From positions 1 to 51,408 of the forward strand of contig NZ_JACOGK010000022.1 in assembly GCF_014269395.1 (NCBI RefSeq): DNA of 51,408 nt, written 5' to 3'. A program made the position numbers and the translations under genes. Origin of the DNA: Megasphaera hominis (GTDB lineage Bacteria > Bacillota > Negativicutes > Veillonellales > Megasphaeraceae). Under the pieces are notes generated by a model. That model ran no database searches. It was not told the origin of the DNA and saw only the letters and a program-made list of their open reading frames with translations. This document shows, piece after piece, positions 16,368 to 24,620 of this stretch. Every line of letters starts with the position of its first letter. Within the stretch, counting starts at the first letter, position 1.

Positions 16368-17270
16368 TCAGATAGACAGACTGCCATCGTCTACAGCACG
16401 CTGTATGGTTTTGATAAAGCACTGTACAGCCGGTATGGCCGTACTATAGCCCCGTACGGCTAAGCCCAAGCTGCGCTTAGCCGGCGGATCCAGTTCCCGT
16501 GTCGTAAGGGTAGGAAATTTATCCTTCGAAACGTGGATCAGCAGTTCTGGAATCATGCCGACGCCGAGATTTTCCTCAATCATATACAAGACGGCGTAGT
16601 CTGAACTGGACGTAAAGGTAGGCATTAAATGAACGTCATGTTTCCTGAAGTAGCTCGCTACTTCAGCATCCATCCCATCTACACCACGGTACATAAAGAA
16701 GGGATGGCCTTCCAGTTCCTTCGCCGGAATAATGTCATAAGCCGCTAACGGCGAATCCTTCGGCATGACAATGACGTAGCGGTCTTCCCGCAAGGGAATC
16801 CAGTCGTATTCGTATTGAGGCTGCTTACTCAGGAAGGCAATATCGATAAAGCCGGAATCCAGCCATTCCGTCAGGATGCCCGAGCTGTTTTCTTCTACCA
16901 GATCCAGCTGGATTTTGGGATACAGCTCACGGAAGAGACGCATGATCTTCGGCATAATCGCACAGACAATGGTCGGAAAACAGCCAATGCGCACTTTCCC
17001 TTCTACAGTGCCCTTGACTTCGGTAAAATCCTGTTCCAATCGCTTATTCAGCTGCACGAGCTGGCGGATTTCCGGCAGCAGCCGTTCCCCTTCGAGCGTC
17101 AGTGCTACGCCCTTATTGCTCCGGCTCAATAGAGGAAAGCCGCATTCTTTTTCCAGGCTGTTCATCATATACGTAATCCCCGACTGGGTATAGCCTAAAT
17201 CAGACGCCGCCTTAATAAAGCTCCCCTTATCTACGACGGCCAGCAATACTTCATATTTTTTTATATCCAT
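16368..17270 (-). CDS. LysR family regulator (copy 2)
   Basis: A 300-aa LysR regulator whose first 50 residues differ from copy 1 only at a few positions (ASDLGYTQ against ATELGYTQ; LLSRSNKG against LLQRSNKG). The effector domain (about 90-300) is similar but clearly diverged, and residues lining the likely ligand cleft differ (FTSSSDYAVLYM against CTSNSDFAVLFM). The ATG has a GGAGGCGG SD. It lies immediately upstream of the glycyl radical enzyme gene, separated by a terminator. Likely role: ligand-responsive control of the GRE operon and possibly of the NSS/mutase units. Confidence 0.88.
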   Translation of the reverse strand: MDIKKYEVLLAVVDKGSFIKAASDLGYTQSGITYMMNSLEKECGFPLLSRSNKGVALTLEGERLLPEIRQLVQLNKRLEQDFTEVKGTVEGKVRIGCFPTIVCAIMPKIMRLFRELYPKIQLDLVEENSSGILTEWLDSGFIDIAFLSKQPQYEYDWIPLREDRYVIVMPKDSPLAAYDIIPAKELEGHPFFMYRGVDGMDAEVASYFRKHDVHLMPTFTSSSDYAVLYMIEENLGVGMIPELLIHVSKDKFPTLTTRELDPPAKRSLGLAVRGYSTAIPAVQCFIKTIQRAVDDGSLSI

Positions 17271-17733
17271 CTGTTCCGCCTCCTTTTACCTCTCTCTTAT
17301 AGTTTGTATCCATACTTTATCCCTATATTAGTGAACATAGTAACATTTACTTTTTGTTTTTTCAATACATTTTGAAGAAAAAGCATACAGGGTAATAGAT
17401 TTTCCCTTATTGATATTATATTTTCACGCTACATATTATAAATAATTTCATGTTACTATATTTGTATATTACCAGATCGTTACTTTATTTTCTTATTTTT
17501 TAAAGCATATATCTATTATTTATACTATTTTCTTTTTCATAAATATAATAAATTATAATACTTTAATTATATCTCATTAAGGATTACGTGAAGAGGAAAT
17601 ACATTATCCCCCCTGTACGGTTATTTATTCGTTTACGTTATTTCTCAATAGTGTTTTATATCCCGCTTACGTAGTGCACGCGTATATATATCAATCTATT
17701 ATTGTATAGCAATGGGAGAAGGAGGTTTTTTGT
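17271..17733. other. 463-bp very AT-rich divergent intergenic region
   Basis: No gene recognised. This is the divergent promoter region between the LysR gene (minus) and the YkvI-like transporter gene (plus). It is much richer in A+T than the flanking genes. Several TATAAT-like strings occur, so no promoter is assigned with confidence. Confidence 0.5.
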
Positions 17734-18825
17734 ATGCACATGAAAACAGCACTCACCGTTGGTGGCGCCTTTACAGCCTATTGTATTGGCGCAGGCTTCG
17801 CGTCAGGCCAGGAAACGCTCCAATTTTACGGTTCCTGGGGCGGTGTGACGCCTTTTTTGCTCGTTATTTTTACGTTTGTCCTCATGTTTATATTCTGTTT
17901 GGGCACGTATCGGACAGGAGCCTTAAAGCACTTTGAAAATCCGAGCGAAGCCTACACGTACTATTGTGGCCGTCATCTGGGTTTCCTTATCGATATTCTC
18001 TGCACCCTCTCCATCGCCCTTTGTACGCTCATCATGTTTGCCGGAAGCGGCGCTACGATCAATCAATATTTAGGCGTTCCCGTCTGGATTGGCACGACTC
18101 TCATGGGCATCGTCGCTGTCTTCGTCGTCTGCCTGGGCCTCCAGAAGGTCGTAGACATCCTCGGCTGTGCCGGCATCATTATCATTGCCATCATGGCCGT
18201 CGTCGGCGTTTACTGTCTGGTGACCAGTCCGGTAGGTATTATGGAAGGACAGCAGCACGTCCTCGAATATGTCCAGGAAGGACGGATCCTGCAGGGCACG
18301 TTTATGGGAATCGACAATTGCGTCGTCGCTGTTTTCTCCCTTGTCGGAGCCTATATAACCTTAGGCCTGCTCTTCAACGTTTCCCTCGGCGCCAGCTGCA
18401 AAACAAAACAGGACATTTGGGGCAGTGCTTTTTTATCGGCTCTCTTTTTCTGCATTGGCCTCTCCATGGTTCTCTTGACGCTGATCAAAAACCTGGACTA
18501 CATTGCTGCCATCAAAGCCCAGGTGCCGATGCTGGCAGCCATTGAAAATGTACTGCCTATTATGGCCATGCCCTTTACTATTATCATCCTCATAGGCATC
18601 TTTACGACCATTACAGGCTATCTCTGGGCCTTCGGCCGCCGTTTTGCTGAGGATAAGACAAAGAAGCAGCGCATCATCGTCATCGTCGTAGCCGTACTGG
18701 GTATGACCGTTGCCTCCTTTGTTCCTCTGAGCCAGCTCGTCAATACGATTTACCCTCTCGTCGGCATCGGTGGCGATCTGCTCCTCATCGGCATTCTATA
18801 CCGCATGTTACGCGCAAAGGAATAA
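17734..18825 (+). CDS. YkvI-like membrane transporter (APC/LeuT superfamily)
   Basis: A 363-aa integral membrane protein with about ten hydrophobic segments, beginning MHMKTALTVGGAFTAYCIGAGFASGQE. The GAGFASGQE motif in the first helix is characteristic of the uncharacterised YkvI family of amino-acid-permease-like carriers. The start is set by a GGAGG SD 8 nt before the first ATG. It is transcribed away from the LysR/glycyl radical locus and could belong to it, but the AT-rich gap and independent strand make this uncertain. No partner subunit is visible. Confidence 0.75.
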   Translation: MHMKTALTVGGAFTAYCIGAGFASGQETLQFYGSWGGVTPFLLVIFTFVLMFIFCLGTYRTGALKHFENPSEAYTYYCGRHLGFLIDILCTLSIALCTLIMFAGSGATINQYLGVPVWIGTTLMGIVAVFVVCLGLQKVVDILGCAGIIIIAIMAVVGVYCLVTSPVGIMEGQQHVLEYVQEGRILQGTFMGIDNCVVAVFSLVGAYITLGLLFNVSLGASCKTKQDIWGSAFLSALFFCIGLSMVLLTLIKNLDYIAAIKAQVPMLAAIENVLPIMAMPFTIIILIGIFTTITGYLWAFGRRFAEDKTKKQRIIVIVVAVLGMTVASFVPLSQLVNTIYPLVGIGGDLLLIGILYRMLRAKE

Positions 18826-18900
18826 GAGCCAATAGCTTGAAAATCTTTTGTATGTATGTATTGCACATGCTTATTTTACGTTTTATTGACAATCTGACAG

Positions 18901-18929
18901 TTGACAATTTCGGCATGTACGGCTATAAT
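18901..18929 (+). promoter_or_regulatory. Sigma-70 promoter of amt-glnK
   Basis: TTGACA (18901-18906), 17-nt spacer, TATAAT (18924-18929): a perfect consensus. A second TTGACA lies 15 nt upstream (18886-18891). The start would be near 18936, giving a leader of about 215 nt before amt. Confidence 0.85.
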
Positions 18930-18958
18930 GAAACACACCAAAAGCATACAGGGCATCG

Positions 18959-19000
18959 AAGCCCGGATGAACACTACTTCACCTGTTCATCCGGGCTTTT
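18959..19000 (+). terminator. Promoter-proximal terminator-like hairpin in amt leader
   Basis: A 14-bp perfect stem AAGCCCGGATGAAC (18959-18972) / GTTCATCCGGGCTT (18985-18998) with a 12-nt loop and a short T-run. It lies downstream of the consensus promoter, so transcription must pass it to reach amt, unless it belongs only to the upstream gene. Confidence 0.7.
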
Positions 19001-19029
19001 CTGCATACCCGGGTACGCTTTTGATCACA

Positions 19030-19145
19030 GACAAAAGAAAATCGGGGCAGCCTGCTGATGCGCTGTCCGGGGGACGAGGGGGTCCTGCCTGCACGGGTAT
19101 ATGCAGGCAGGATTTTTCTTTTGTCGTATTTTTTTACGAGGGGGT
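19030..19145 (+). promoter_or_regulatory. Candidate structured regulatory RNA in amt leader
   Basis: A long-range stem pairs 19030-19043 (GACAAAAGAAAATC) with 19111-19125 (GATTTTTCTTTTGTC, one bulge). Enclosed are GGGCAGC/GCTGTCC (19045-19051 with 19062-19068), GGAC/GTCC (19072-19075 with 19082-19085), and a strong 10-bp hairpin CCTGCCTGCA/TGCAGGCAGG (19084-19111) followed by a T-rich tract, i.e. a second terminator. The 10-mer ACGAGGGGGT occurs at 19074-19083 and again as the amt SD (19136-19145). The 5' arm could compete for the U-tract. I recognise no known riboswitch class in it. Confidence 0.5.
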
Positions 19146-19152
19146 AGTTGGC

Positions 19153-20454
19153 ATGAGAAAATTTTTGCCTTTATTTTTCTGTTTTTTATTCACTGCATCC
19201 GTTGCCTTAGGGGCGGACGGCACAGACCAGATCAGTGCCGGCGATACGGCGTGGGTTCTGATCTCGGCCGCACTGGTCTTCATCATGACGCCGGGCCTGG
19301 GCTTCTTTTATGGCGGTATGGTCCGCAGCAAGAACGTCCTGACGACGATCATGCAGAGCTTCTTCATCATCGCCATGATTTCTGTAGAATGGATCATTTT
19401 CGGCTATGCCATGACCTTTGGTACAGATATTAACGGCTTTATCGGCAGTCTCGCCAAGGTCGGTCTCGCCGGTGTCGGCATGAATATCTTAACAGGCGGC
19501 ACCATTCCGGAGCTGGCCTTCGTTGCCTTCCAGTGCATGTTTGCCGTCATTACGCCGGCCCTCATTACAGGGGCCTTTGCCGAACGGGTCCGCTTCCGTA
19601 CGTTCTGTATTTTTATATTCTTCTGGGCTGTCCTCATTTATAATCCCATGGCACACTGGGTCTGGGGCGGCGGTTTTCTGGCCCAGCTGGGGGCTCTCGA
19701 CTTTGCCGGCGGCCTGGTCATCCACATCCTGTCCGGTGTATCAGGACTGACGCTCTGCCTGCTCATTGGCAAGCGCCGGGGCCTGGGGAAATATCCTATC
19801 ATTCCGCATAACATGCCCATGGTCGTCCTCGGTGCATCCCTCCTCTGGTTCGGCTGGTTTGGCTTTAATGCCGGCAGTGCCTTAGGTGCCAATGCCCTGG
19901 CAGCCAGTGCGTTCATTGCCACCCAGGGTGCCGCAGCAGCAGCTACGGTTTCGTGGATTCTCGTCGAATGGATCATCAATGGCAAACCGACGGTTCTCGG
20001 TGCCGCCTCCGGCTGCGTTGCCGGCCTCGTTGCCATTACGCCGGCCGCCGGCTTCGTCGCTCCCCTGCCGGCCATTTATATCGGCGCCATTGGCGGCGTC
20101 ATCTGCTATGCAGCCGTCGCCGTCTGCAAGAACTATTTCGGTTACGACGACGCCTTGGACGCCTTCGGGATCCACGGTATCGGTGGTACGTGGGGTTCTA
20201 TTGCCACCGGCCTCTGGGCCAGTATAGAAGTCAATCCGGCAGGAGCTAACGGCCTCTTTTACGGGGGAACCCATTTACTCACGGCCCAGCTCATTTCGAC
20301 AGGCGTTGCCTATGTGCTGGCCATTGCCGGTACCTTCATTCTTTACAAGGTGATCAGCCTCTTTACAACCTTCCGCGTTGATGCTGACGAAGAAATCGTC
20401 GGCCTCGATATCAATGAACACGGCGAACGCGGCTATTTACAGCAGACCTTATAG
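19153..20454 (+). CDS. amt: Ammonium transporter Amt
   Basis: A 433-aa ammonium channel with about 11 transmembrane helices after an N-terminal signal peptide (MRKFLPLFFCFLFTASVALG). The ATG at 19153 is chosen because it begins the signal peptide and has a GAGGGGG SD; upstream in-frame codons fall inside the structured leader. Hallmarks are MTPGLGFFYGGMV (about 36-48), the pore twin-His positions in GGLVIHILSG and DAFGIHGIGGTWG, and the conserved LLWFGWFGFNAGS segment. It is co-transcribed with the P-II gene 21 nt downstream, which would gate the channel in nitrogen sufficiency. Confidence 0.95.
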   Translation: MRKFLPLFFCFLFTASVALGADGTDQISAGDTAWVLISAALVFIMTPGLGFFYGGMVRSKNVLTTIMQSFFIIAMISVEWIIFGYAMTFGTDINGFIGSLAKVGLAGVGMNILTGGTIPELAFVAFQCMFAVITPALITGAFAERVRFRTFCIFIFFWAVLIYNPMAHWVWGGGFLAQLGALDFAGGLVIHILSGVSGLTLCLLIGKRRGLGKYPIIPHNMPMVVLGASLLWFGWFGFNAGSALGANALAASAFIATQGAAAAATVSWILVEWIINGKPTVLGAASGCVAGLVAITPAAGFVAPLPAIYIGAIGGVICYAAVAVCKNYFGYDDALDAFGIHGIGGTWGSIATGLWASIEVNPAGANGLFYGGTHLLTAQLISTGVAYVLAIAGTFILYKVISLFTTFRVDADEEIVGLDINEHGERGYLQQTL

Positions 20455-20475
20455 TACAGGCAGGAGGTATTTTCT

Positions 20476-20838
20476 ATGGTAGCAATCAAAAAAGTGGTCA
20501 TTGTCACGCGGCCCAGCAAGCTCGATGAGCTGAAGGCAGCCCTCAACGCCATTGGCGTCATGGGTATTACAGTCAGCCAGGTCTTTGGCTGCGGTACCCA
20601 GAAGGGGCACGTCGAAGTATATCGCGGCAAAGAGTATAATGTTAACCTCCTGCCGCACATCAAGGTAGAAACGGTTATTTGTGAAATCCCTGTCGATGAC
20701 GTCATCGACGTCGCCATGCGAGTATGCCAGACAGGCGAACCGGGGGACGGAAAAATTTTCGTTTTTAACGTCGAAGATGCCGTCCGGATCCGTACCGGTG
20801 ACCGGGGTCCCGCTGCCATCATGGACGAACACGAATAG
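20476..20838 (+). CDS. glnK: P-II nitrogen regulatory protein
   Basis: A 120-aa P-II signalling protein that binds ATP/ADP and 2-oxoglutarate and blocks AmtB-type channels. The T-loop YRGKEYNVNLLPHIKVE spans about 49-65; Tyr54 corresponds to the uridylylated Tyr51 of E. coli. The C-terminal TGDRGPAAI motif (about 107-115) contributes to nucleotide binding. A GGAGG SD precedes the ATG. Pairing with amt is the classical arrangement and supports the GlnK name over GlnB. Two terminators follow. Confidence 0.93.
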   Translation: MVAIKKVVIVTRPSKLDELKAALNAIGVMGITVSQVFGCGTQKGHVEVYRGKEYNVNLLPHIKVETVICEIPVDDVIDVAMRVCQTGEPGDGKIFVFNVEDAVRIRTGDRGPAAIMDEHE

Positions 20839-20890
20839 TACGCAGGCCTTTTCTTATATACTATAATATAAGGCTGCCCTACAATTTGCT

Positions 20891-20940
20891 AAAAGGCCGC
20901 TTCTCTTCTTTATCGAAAAGAGGAGAAACGGCCTTTTTTT
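20891..20940 (+). terminator. Terminator of amt-glnK
   Basis: Outer stem AAAAGGCCG/CGGCCTTTT (20891-20899 with 20929-20937), inner stem TTCTCTTCT/AGAGGAGAA, then a run of T. Confidence 0.9.
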
Positions 20941-20957
20941 CTTTCAGCCTTTCTAAA

Positions 20958-20999
20958 AAAGCCCTTCTATCCGCTAACACAGCCGGATAAAAGGGCTTT
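20958..20999 (-). terminator. Terminator of aminotransferase gene
   Basis: Stem AAAGCCCTT-TATCCG / CGGATA-AAGGGCTTT with a 10-nt loop, reading left from the convergent aminotransferase gene; the base is A/T on both sides. Confidence 0.85.
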
Positions 21000-21025
21000 C
21001 TATAGGTTTCCTGCAGGCAGCCGGC

Positions 21026-22270
21026 TTAGCCGTTGACTGCTTCCAGGGCTTTTTTAATTTTTCCTGCTACGCCGCTCATTTTATACGCCGGGATTGAGCA
21101 GACACCGAGGCGGATACCGCGGGCCAAGGGGGCTGCAAAAATCAGATCGTCGTGCAGCTTTTCACAGGCTGCTGCCGAAACGGTAGTCGGCACGGAAATA
21201 AAGAAGCCTGCTTTATAGGGAATAACATTGAGCTCACAGGCCTTAGCTTCTTCCATAAAAATAGCTGCCCGGTCACAAATGGTGCGGAAGAATCCCGTTT
21301 CTTCTGCTTCCAGTTCTTTTAGGAGCACCGGGTCACGGCGGATAACCGAAAGGAGCGTCATGGCCGCACGATTGACGTTCGACCACGAAGTACGGGCAGA
21401 ATACTTGCCTGCTTCTTCAAATTCACGAATGACATCCTGGCTGGACGAAAGGCCTACGAGGGCGCCTGCACGCTGGCCATAGAGGGTAAAGGCCTTAGAC
21501 ATGCTATAGGCAAAGAGGACAAAGATGTGTTCCGGCAGATTACTGAATTTTTTCATGAACGAACGGACTTCGTTCTTTTCACCGGCATAGGCAATATAGG
21601 CAATATCCACCAAAATCGTAATGCGTTTGCCCTTCTTTTCATGAAAACGGCATACATCGAGTACTTCGTCCCAATCGCGATCCGAAAGGGCAAAGCCCGT
21701 CGGATTGTTGGCCGGCGTATTGAGCATGATCAGGATCGAATCCTGTTCCTGTAAAATAGCGGCTACAGACGAAGAAAAGGATTCAATATTGAAAGACCGC
21801 GTATCGTCTAACATGGCAAAGGTTGCCAGCTGGCGGCCTACTTCGGCACAGAGGTTATCGTATACGGCCCAGCGCCAGTCCGTCGTCAGAACCTTGTCGC
21901 CTACTTCCGAATAGTTGGTAATGGCAATGTGTACCGCACCGGTACCGCCGGCCGTAGCCACAGCTGCCGTATAGCCTTCCGGACGCTGATCTTCAAATGT
22001 CGCATCAATGACATCGTGCCGGTACGTTTCCAGACCTACAGGCGGCGCATACGTAATAAAGTCGCTCATGGGCAATGAACGATATACCTTTTCTACGACA
22101 GGCAGACAGGCCACGTTTTCATCATCGTCGCCATAGCAGCCTACGGTGGCGTTTACGACCTTTTCTTTCCCGTATTGTTCAATTGCAGCCCGTGCCGCTG
22201 CTCCGGCAGAAAATACGACATCATTAATCTTTTTTCCTTCCCGACTCGCAGCTGTCATAAATGTAGACAT
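21026..22270 (-). CDS. Class I/II PLP aminotransferase (aspartate/aromatic type)
   Basis: A 414-aa pyridoxal-phosphate aminotransferase of fold type I. The Schiff-base Lys lies in YSMSKAFTLYGQRAGAL (about 256-272), a pattern close to AspC/TyrB enzymes (SK.F.LY..R.G). Other marks are NTPANNPTGF (about 184-193, Asn contacting PLP) and GGTGAVH near 107-113. It would exchange amino groups between an amino acid and 2-oxoglutarate in the cytoplasm. Exact amino-acid preference cannot be told. It is a monocistronic gene with an SD (GGGAAGGGG) and the terminator at 20958-20999. The setting next to amt-glnK fits nitrogen metabolism. Confidence 0.87.
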   Translation of the reverse strand: MSTFMTAASREGKKINDVVFSAGAAARAAIEQYGKEKVVNATVGCYGDDDENVACLPVVEKVYRSLPMSDFITYAPPVGLETYRHDVIDATFEDQRPEGYTAAVATAGGTGAVHIAITNYSEVGDKVLTTDWRWAVYDNLCAEVGRQLATFAMLDDTRSFNIESFSSSVAAILQEQDSILIMLNTPANNPTGFALSDRDWDEVLDVCRFHEKKGKRITILVDIAYIAYAGEKNEVRSFMKKFSNLPEHIFVLFAYSMSKAFTLYGQRAGALVGLSSSQDVIREFEEAGKYSARTSWSNVNRAAMTLLSVIRRDPVLLKELEAEETGFFRTICDRAAIFMEEAKACELNVIPYKAGFFISVPTTVSAAACEKLHDDLIFAAPLARGIRLGVCSIPAYKMSGVAGKIKKALEAVNG

Positions 22271-22435
22271 AGCATAACCCCTTCCCTATAGGACATCATA
22301 AATTTCGTATCTATTATAGCACGACAAGGAAAGCTTTACCTATATAATTACAAGAAAAATCTCTTTTTAGCAGGATTTGTCACGAAAAAAGCAGAAAATG
22401 CAAAATACTATACACCCGTTTCCCATAAGGGCTTA

Positions 22436-23152
22436 TTATTTTTCTTTCACCTTTATCTTCTCGTCCAGGTCCAGCAGCTCTGCCTGGAGGACGCCCTTCA
22501 GCCCCAGCAGCTGGCTCATGAGCGAGCCGCCATCCAGGTCCTCGCTGACCAGAAGCGTCGCTTCCACTTCGATGTCCGCCGCCTCTTCTTCCGAAAGAAC
22601 GCGAAAGGACTGAAGCGCCAAATGGTGGCCCTGGAAATAGTCGGTCATGCGGCGGAACTGGCCCGTAGAATTACGCATGACCAGGTGGATATGACACGTA
22701 TGCTCACTATGACGCCGCATATATTTGTCGAGCCGCACAAACAAGGTGAGAACGATGAATACAAAGAGCGTCGCCGCTGCAGCCGTAAGGAGATAGCCTG
22801 CGCCGACGACGAGGCCCACAGCCGCAACGACCCAGATGCTGGCAGCTGTCGTCAGGCCGTGGATACTGCGGCCCTTCTGGTTGGCCAGGATCGTGCCGGC
22901 CCCTAAAAAGCCGACGCCGGAAACGACCTGGGCAGCAATCCGTCCGGGATCGGAATTCGTGTAGCCATACCGGAAGAAATATTCCATGGCAATATTGACA
23001 GAAATAATCATGCACAGGCACGAGCCCAGGCAGACGAGAATGTGCGTCCGCAAGCCGGCTGATTTGCTTTGTGCCTCCCGTTCATAGCCGATGAGGCCCC
23101 CTAATACGATAGCTATGAGCAGCCGTATAATGCTTTCTTCTGTACTGATCAT
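22436..23152 (-). CDS. MgtC/SapB family membrane protein
   Basis: A 238-aa protein with four or five N-terminal transmembrane helices (about 1-135) and a C-terminal cytoplasmic ACT-like regulatory domain (about 140-238). Family motifs seen are GGLIGYEREAQSKSAGLRTH (about 18-37), SGVGFLGAGTI (about 78-88) and GLTTAASIWVVAAVG. The ATG at 23152 is preferred over 23179 because the AAGGGGAG SD falls between them. MgtC relatives affect Mg2+ homeostasis and membrane ATPase activity; that function is not proven for this branch. It is divergent from the acyltransferase gene. Confidence 0.87.
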   Translation of the reverse strand: MISTEESIIRLLIAIVLGGLIGYEREAQSKSAGLRTHILVCLGSCLCMIISVNIAMEYFFRYGYTNSDPGRIAAQVVSGVGFLGAGTILANQKGRSIHGLTTAASIWVVAAVGLVVGAGYLLTAAAATLFVFIVLTLFVRLDKYMRRHSEHTCHIHLVMRNSTGQFRRMTDYFQGHHLALQSFRVLSEEEAADIEVEATLLVSEDLDGGSLMSQLLGLKGVLQAELLDLDEKIKVKEK

Positions 23153-23376
23153 GTCTTTTCTCCCCTTCCCTTTTGGCACGTATGTTCTGTATGGTAATTA
23201 TATCACATTTTGCATGAAATGGGTATATTTTTGGACAATGACGCGCTATAATCAGGTTGGTATTCTTCTGCCGCTATCCGTGGCGGCAAGGTCATGCCTG
23301 ATCAACATATAGTACTGTCACTACGACCGCAGGTTCACCAACGATAAAACGGCCGCATAGGAAAGGAGCGATCCGT

Positions 23377-24474
23377 ATGGGCAAGCATATATTTTATTTA
23401 GATAACTTGCGCACGTGTATGATTTTTCTCTCGATTCTCTGTCTCTCCCTGGTTTCCTTTTTGCCTTTGCCGGCAGTTCCCTTATTTGCCGTGTACGACA
23501 AGCAGGCTCTCGGAACGGGCATGTATTATTATCTCTTCTATGAATGCTTGGCAGCCCTCGTCATTCCCGTACTCTTTTTCCTGAGCGGCTATTTCAGTGC
23601 CTCTAACCTGCGAATCCGCACGCTGTCCTCCTATTTTCACGACCGCTGGCAGCGCTTAGGCTGGCCGTGGCTCTTTGCAGCATTCCTCATCGTACCTGAG
23701 CTGGCCTGGCTCGGTATCCTCAGCCGGGGCTTTCATATTTCCTTTATGGACTATCTTTCCCGTCTGGTTCACGGCTCGTATATTACTCTCGGCGCCTACG
23801 GCATGCTGGCCTTTCTCTTACTCTTTACGTTCCTGCTCATGGCCGTCAAAAAGGTGAATCACCAGGCCCTGCAGCGCAAAGCTGCCAGTGCGCCGGCGTC
23901 CCTTTTCCTGCTGGCCTTCATCGTCCTGCACGGTCTGCTTATATTCGCTTTCTCCCGCCTTTGGCTGGCTGCCTTTCAGCTGCACGCCGTGGCGGCAGCC
24001 CAGCTCTTTATGACCGTCAGCGGCTTCCGCTTCAGCTGGGTCATTACGGCAGCCTTGTATTTTGTCCTGGGCTGCTATGCCTGCCGCCATCGCTGGTTTA
24101 CACCGGGCGGGTATGTACCAGGCCGCTTTTGGCTTGCTGCTGCCCTGGTCTGCCTGATGCTCTACATCCTGACGCCGGCCGTCTACGCCGATTACGCCGG
24201 TGTGCTGCTCTCCTTTACAGGCACCTTGGGCCTCATCGCAGCCTTTGCTGCCAAGGGTAACCAAAGCGGCAAGACGGCTGTCTCCTTTGCTCACATGGCC
24301 TATCCTCTCTGGTATTTGAGTATTCCGTCCCTGCAGGCAGCAACGTATTTCTTACTGCCCCTCAACCTGGCCATTCCCCTGAAGATTCTCTTATCCCTCC
24401 TGCTCACCCTGGTCTACGGCTATTTAGTCTGCAAATATGCCTTATCCTATCTGTCCTGCTTCAAGGTCCGCTAA
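23377..24474 (+). CDS. Acyltransferase family 3 membrane protein
   Basis: A 365-aa protein with about ten transmembrane helices, of the acyltransferase-3 (OafA/MdoC-like) family, which moves acyl groups onto extracytoplasmic glycans or lipids. The N-terminus YLDNLRTCMIFLSIL resembles the family's helix-1 motif (usually ...D.LR....), and an LFFLSGYFSA segment (about 67-76) is typical. The usual catalytic His after LR is not obvious (Cys-Met follow), so activity is uncertain. The SD is GGAAAGGAG. A terminator at 24487-24522 ends it. Confidence 0.75.
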   Translation: MGKHIFYLDNLRTCMIFLSILCLSLVSFLPLPAVPLFAVYDKQALGTGMYYYLFYECLAALVIPVLFFLSGYFSASNLRIRTLSSYFHDRWQRLGWPWLFAAFLIVPELAWLGILSRGFHISFMDYLSRLVHGSYITLGAYGMLAFLLLFTFLLMAVKKVNHQALQRKAASAPASLFLLAFIVLHGLLIFAFSRLWLAAFQLHAVAAAQLFMTVSGFRFSWVITAALYFVLGCYACRHRWFTPGGYVPGRFWLAAALVCLMLYILTPAVYADYAGVLLSFTGTLGLIAAFAAKGNQSGKTAVSFAHMAYPLWYLSIPSLQAATYFLLPLNLAIPLKILLSLLLTLVYGYLVCKYALSYLSCFKVR

Positions 24475-24486
24475 AAAGGTCTGGCA

Positions 24487-24522
24487 TAAGCAATCGTTTT
24501 TAAATATTGCTTAAATTTTTTT
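24487..24522 (+). terminator. Terminator after acyltransferase gene
   Basis: Stem TAAGCAAT (24487-24494) / ATTGCTTA (24506-24513) followed by an AATTTTTTT tract. Confidence 0.75.
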
Positions 24523-24620
24523 CGAAAAACTGGCACAGGCACCCTTTTCTATGCTATGCTATATTAAGTTTGAAAGTGTTACTTTAGTAGTAGTTTTAGA
24601 AAAGGAGTTGGATCTATCGT

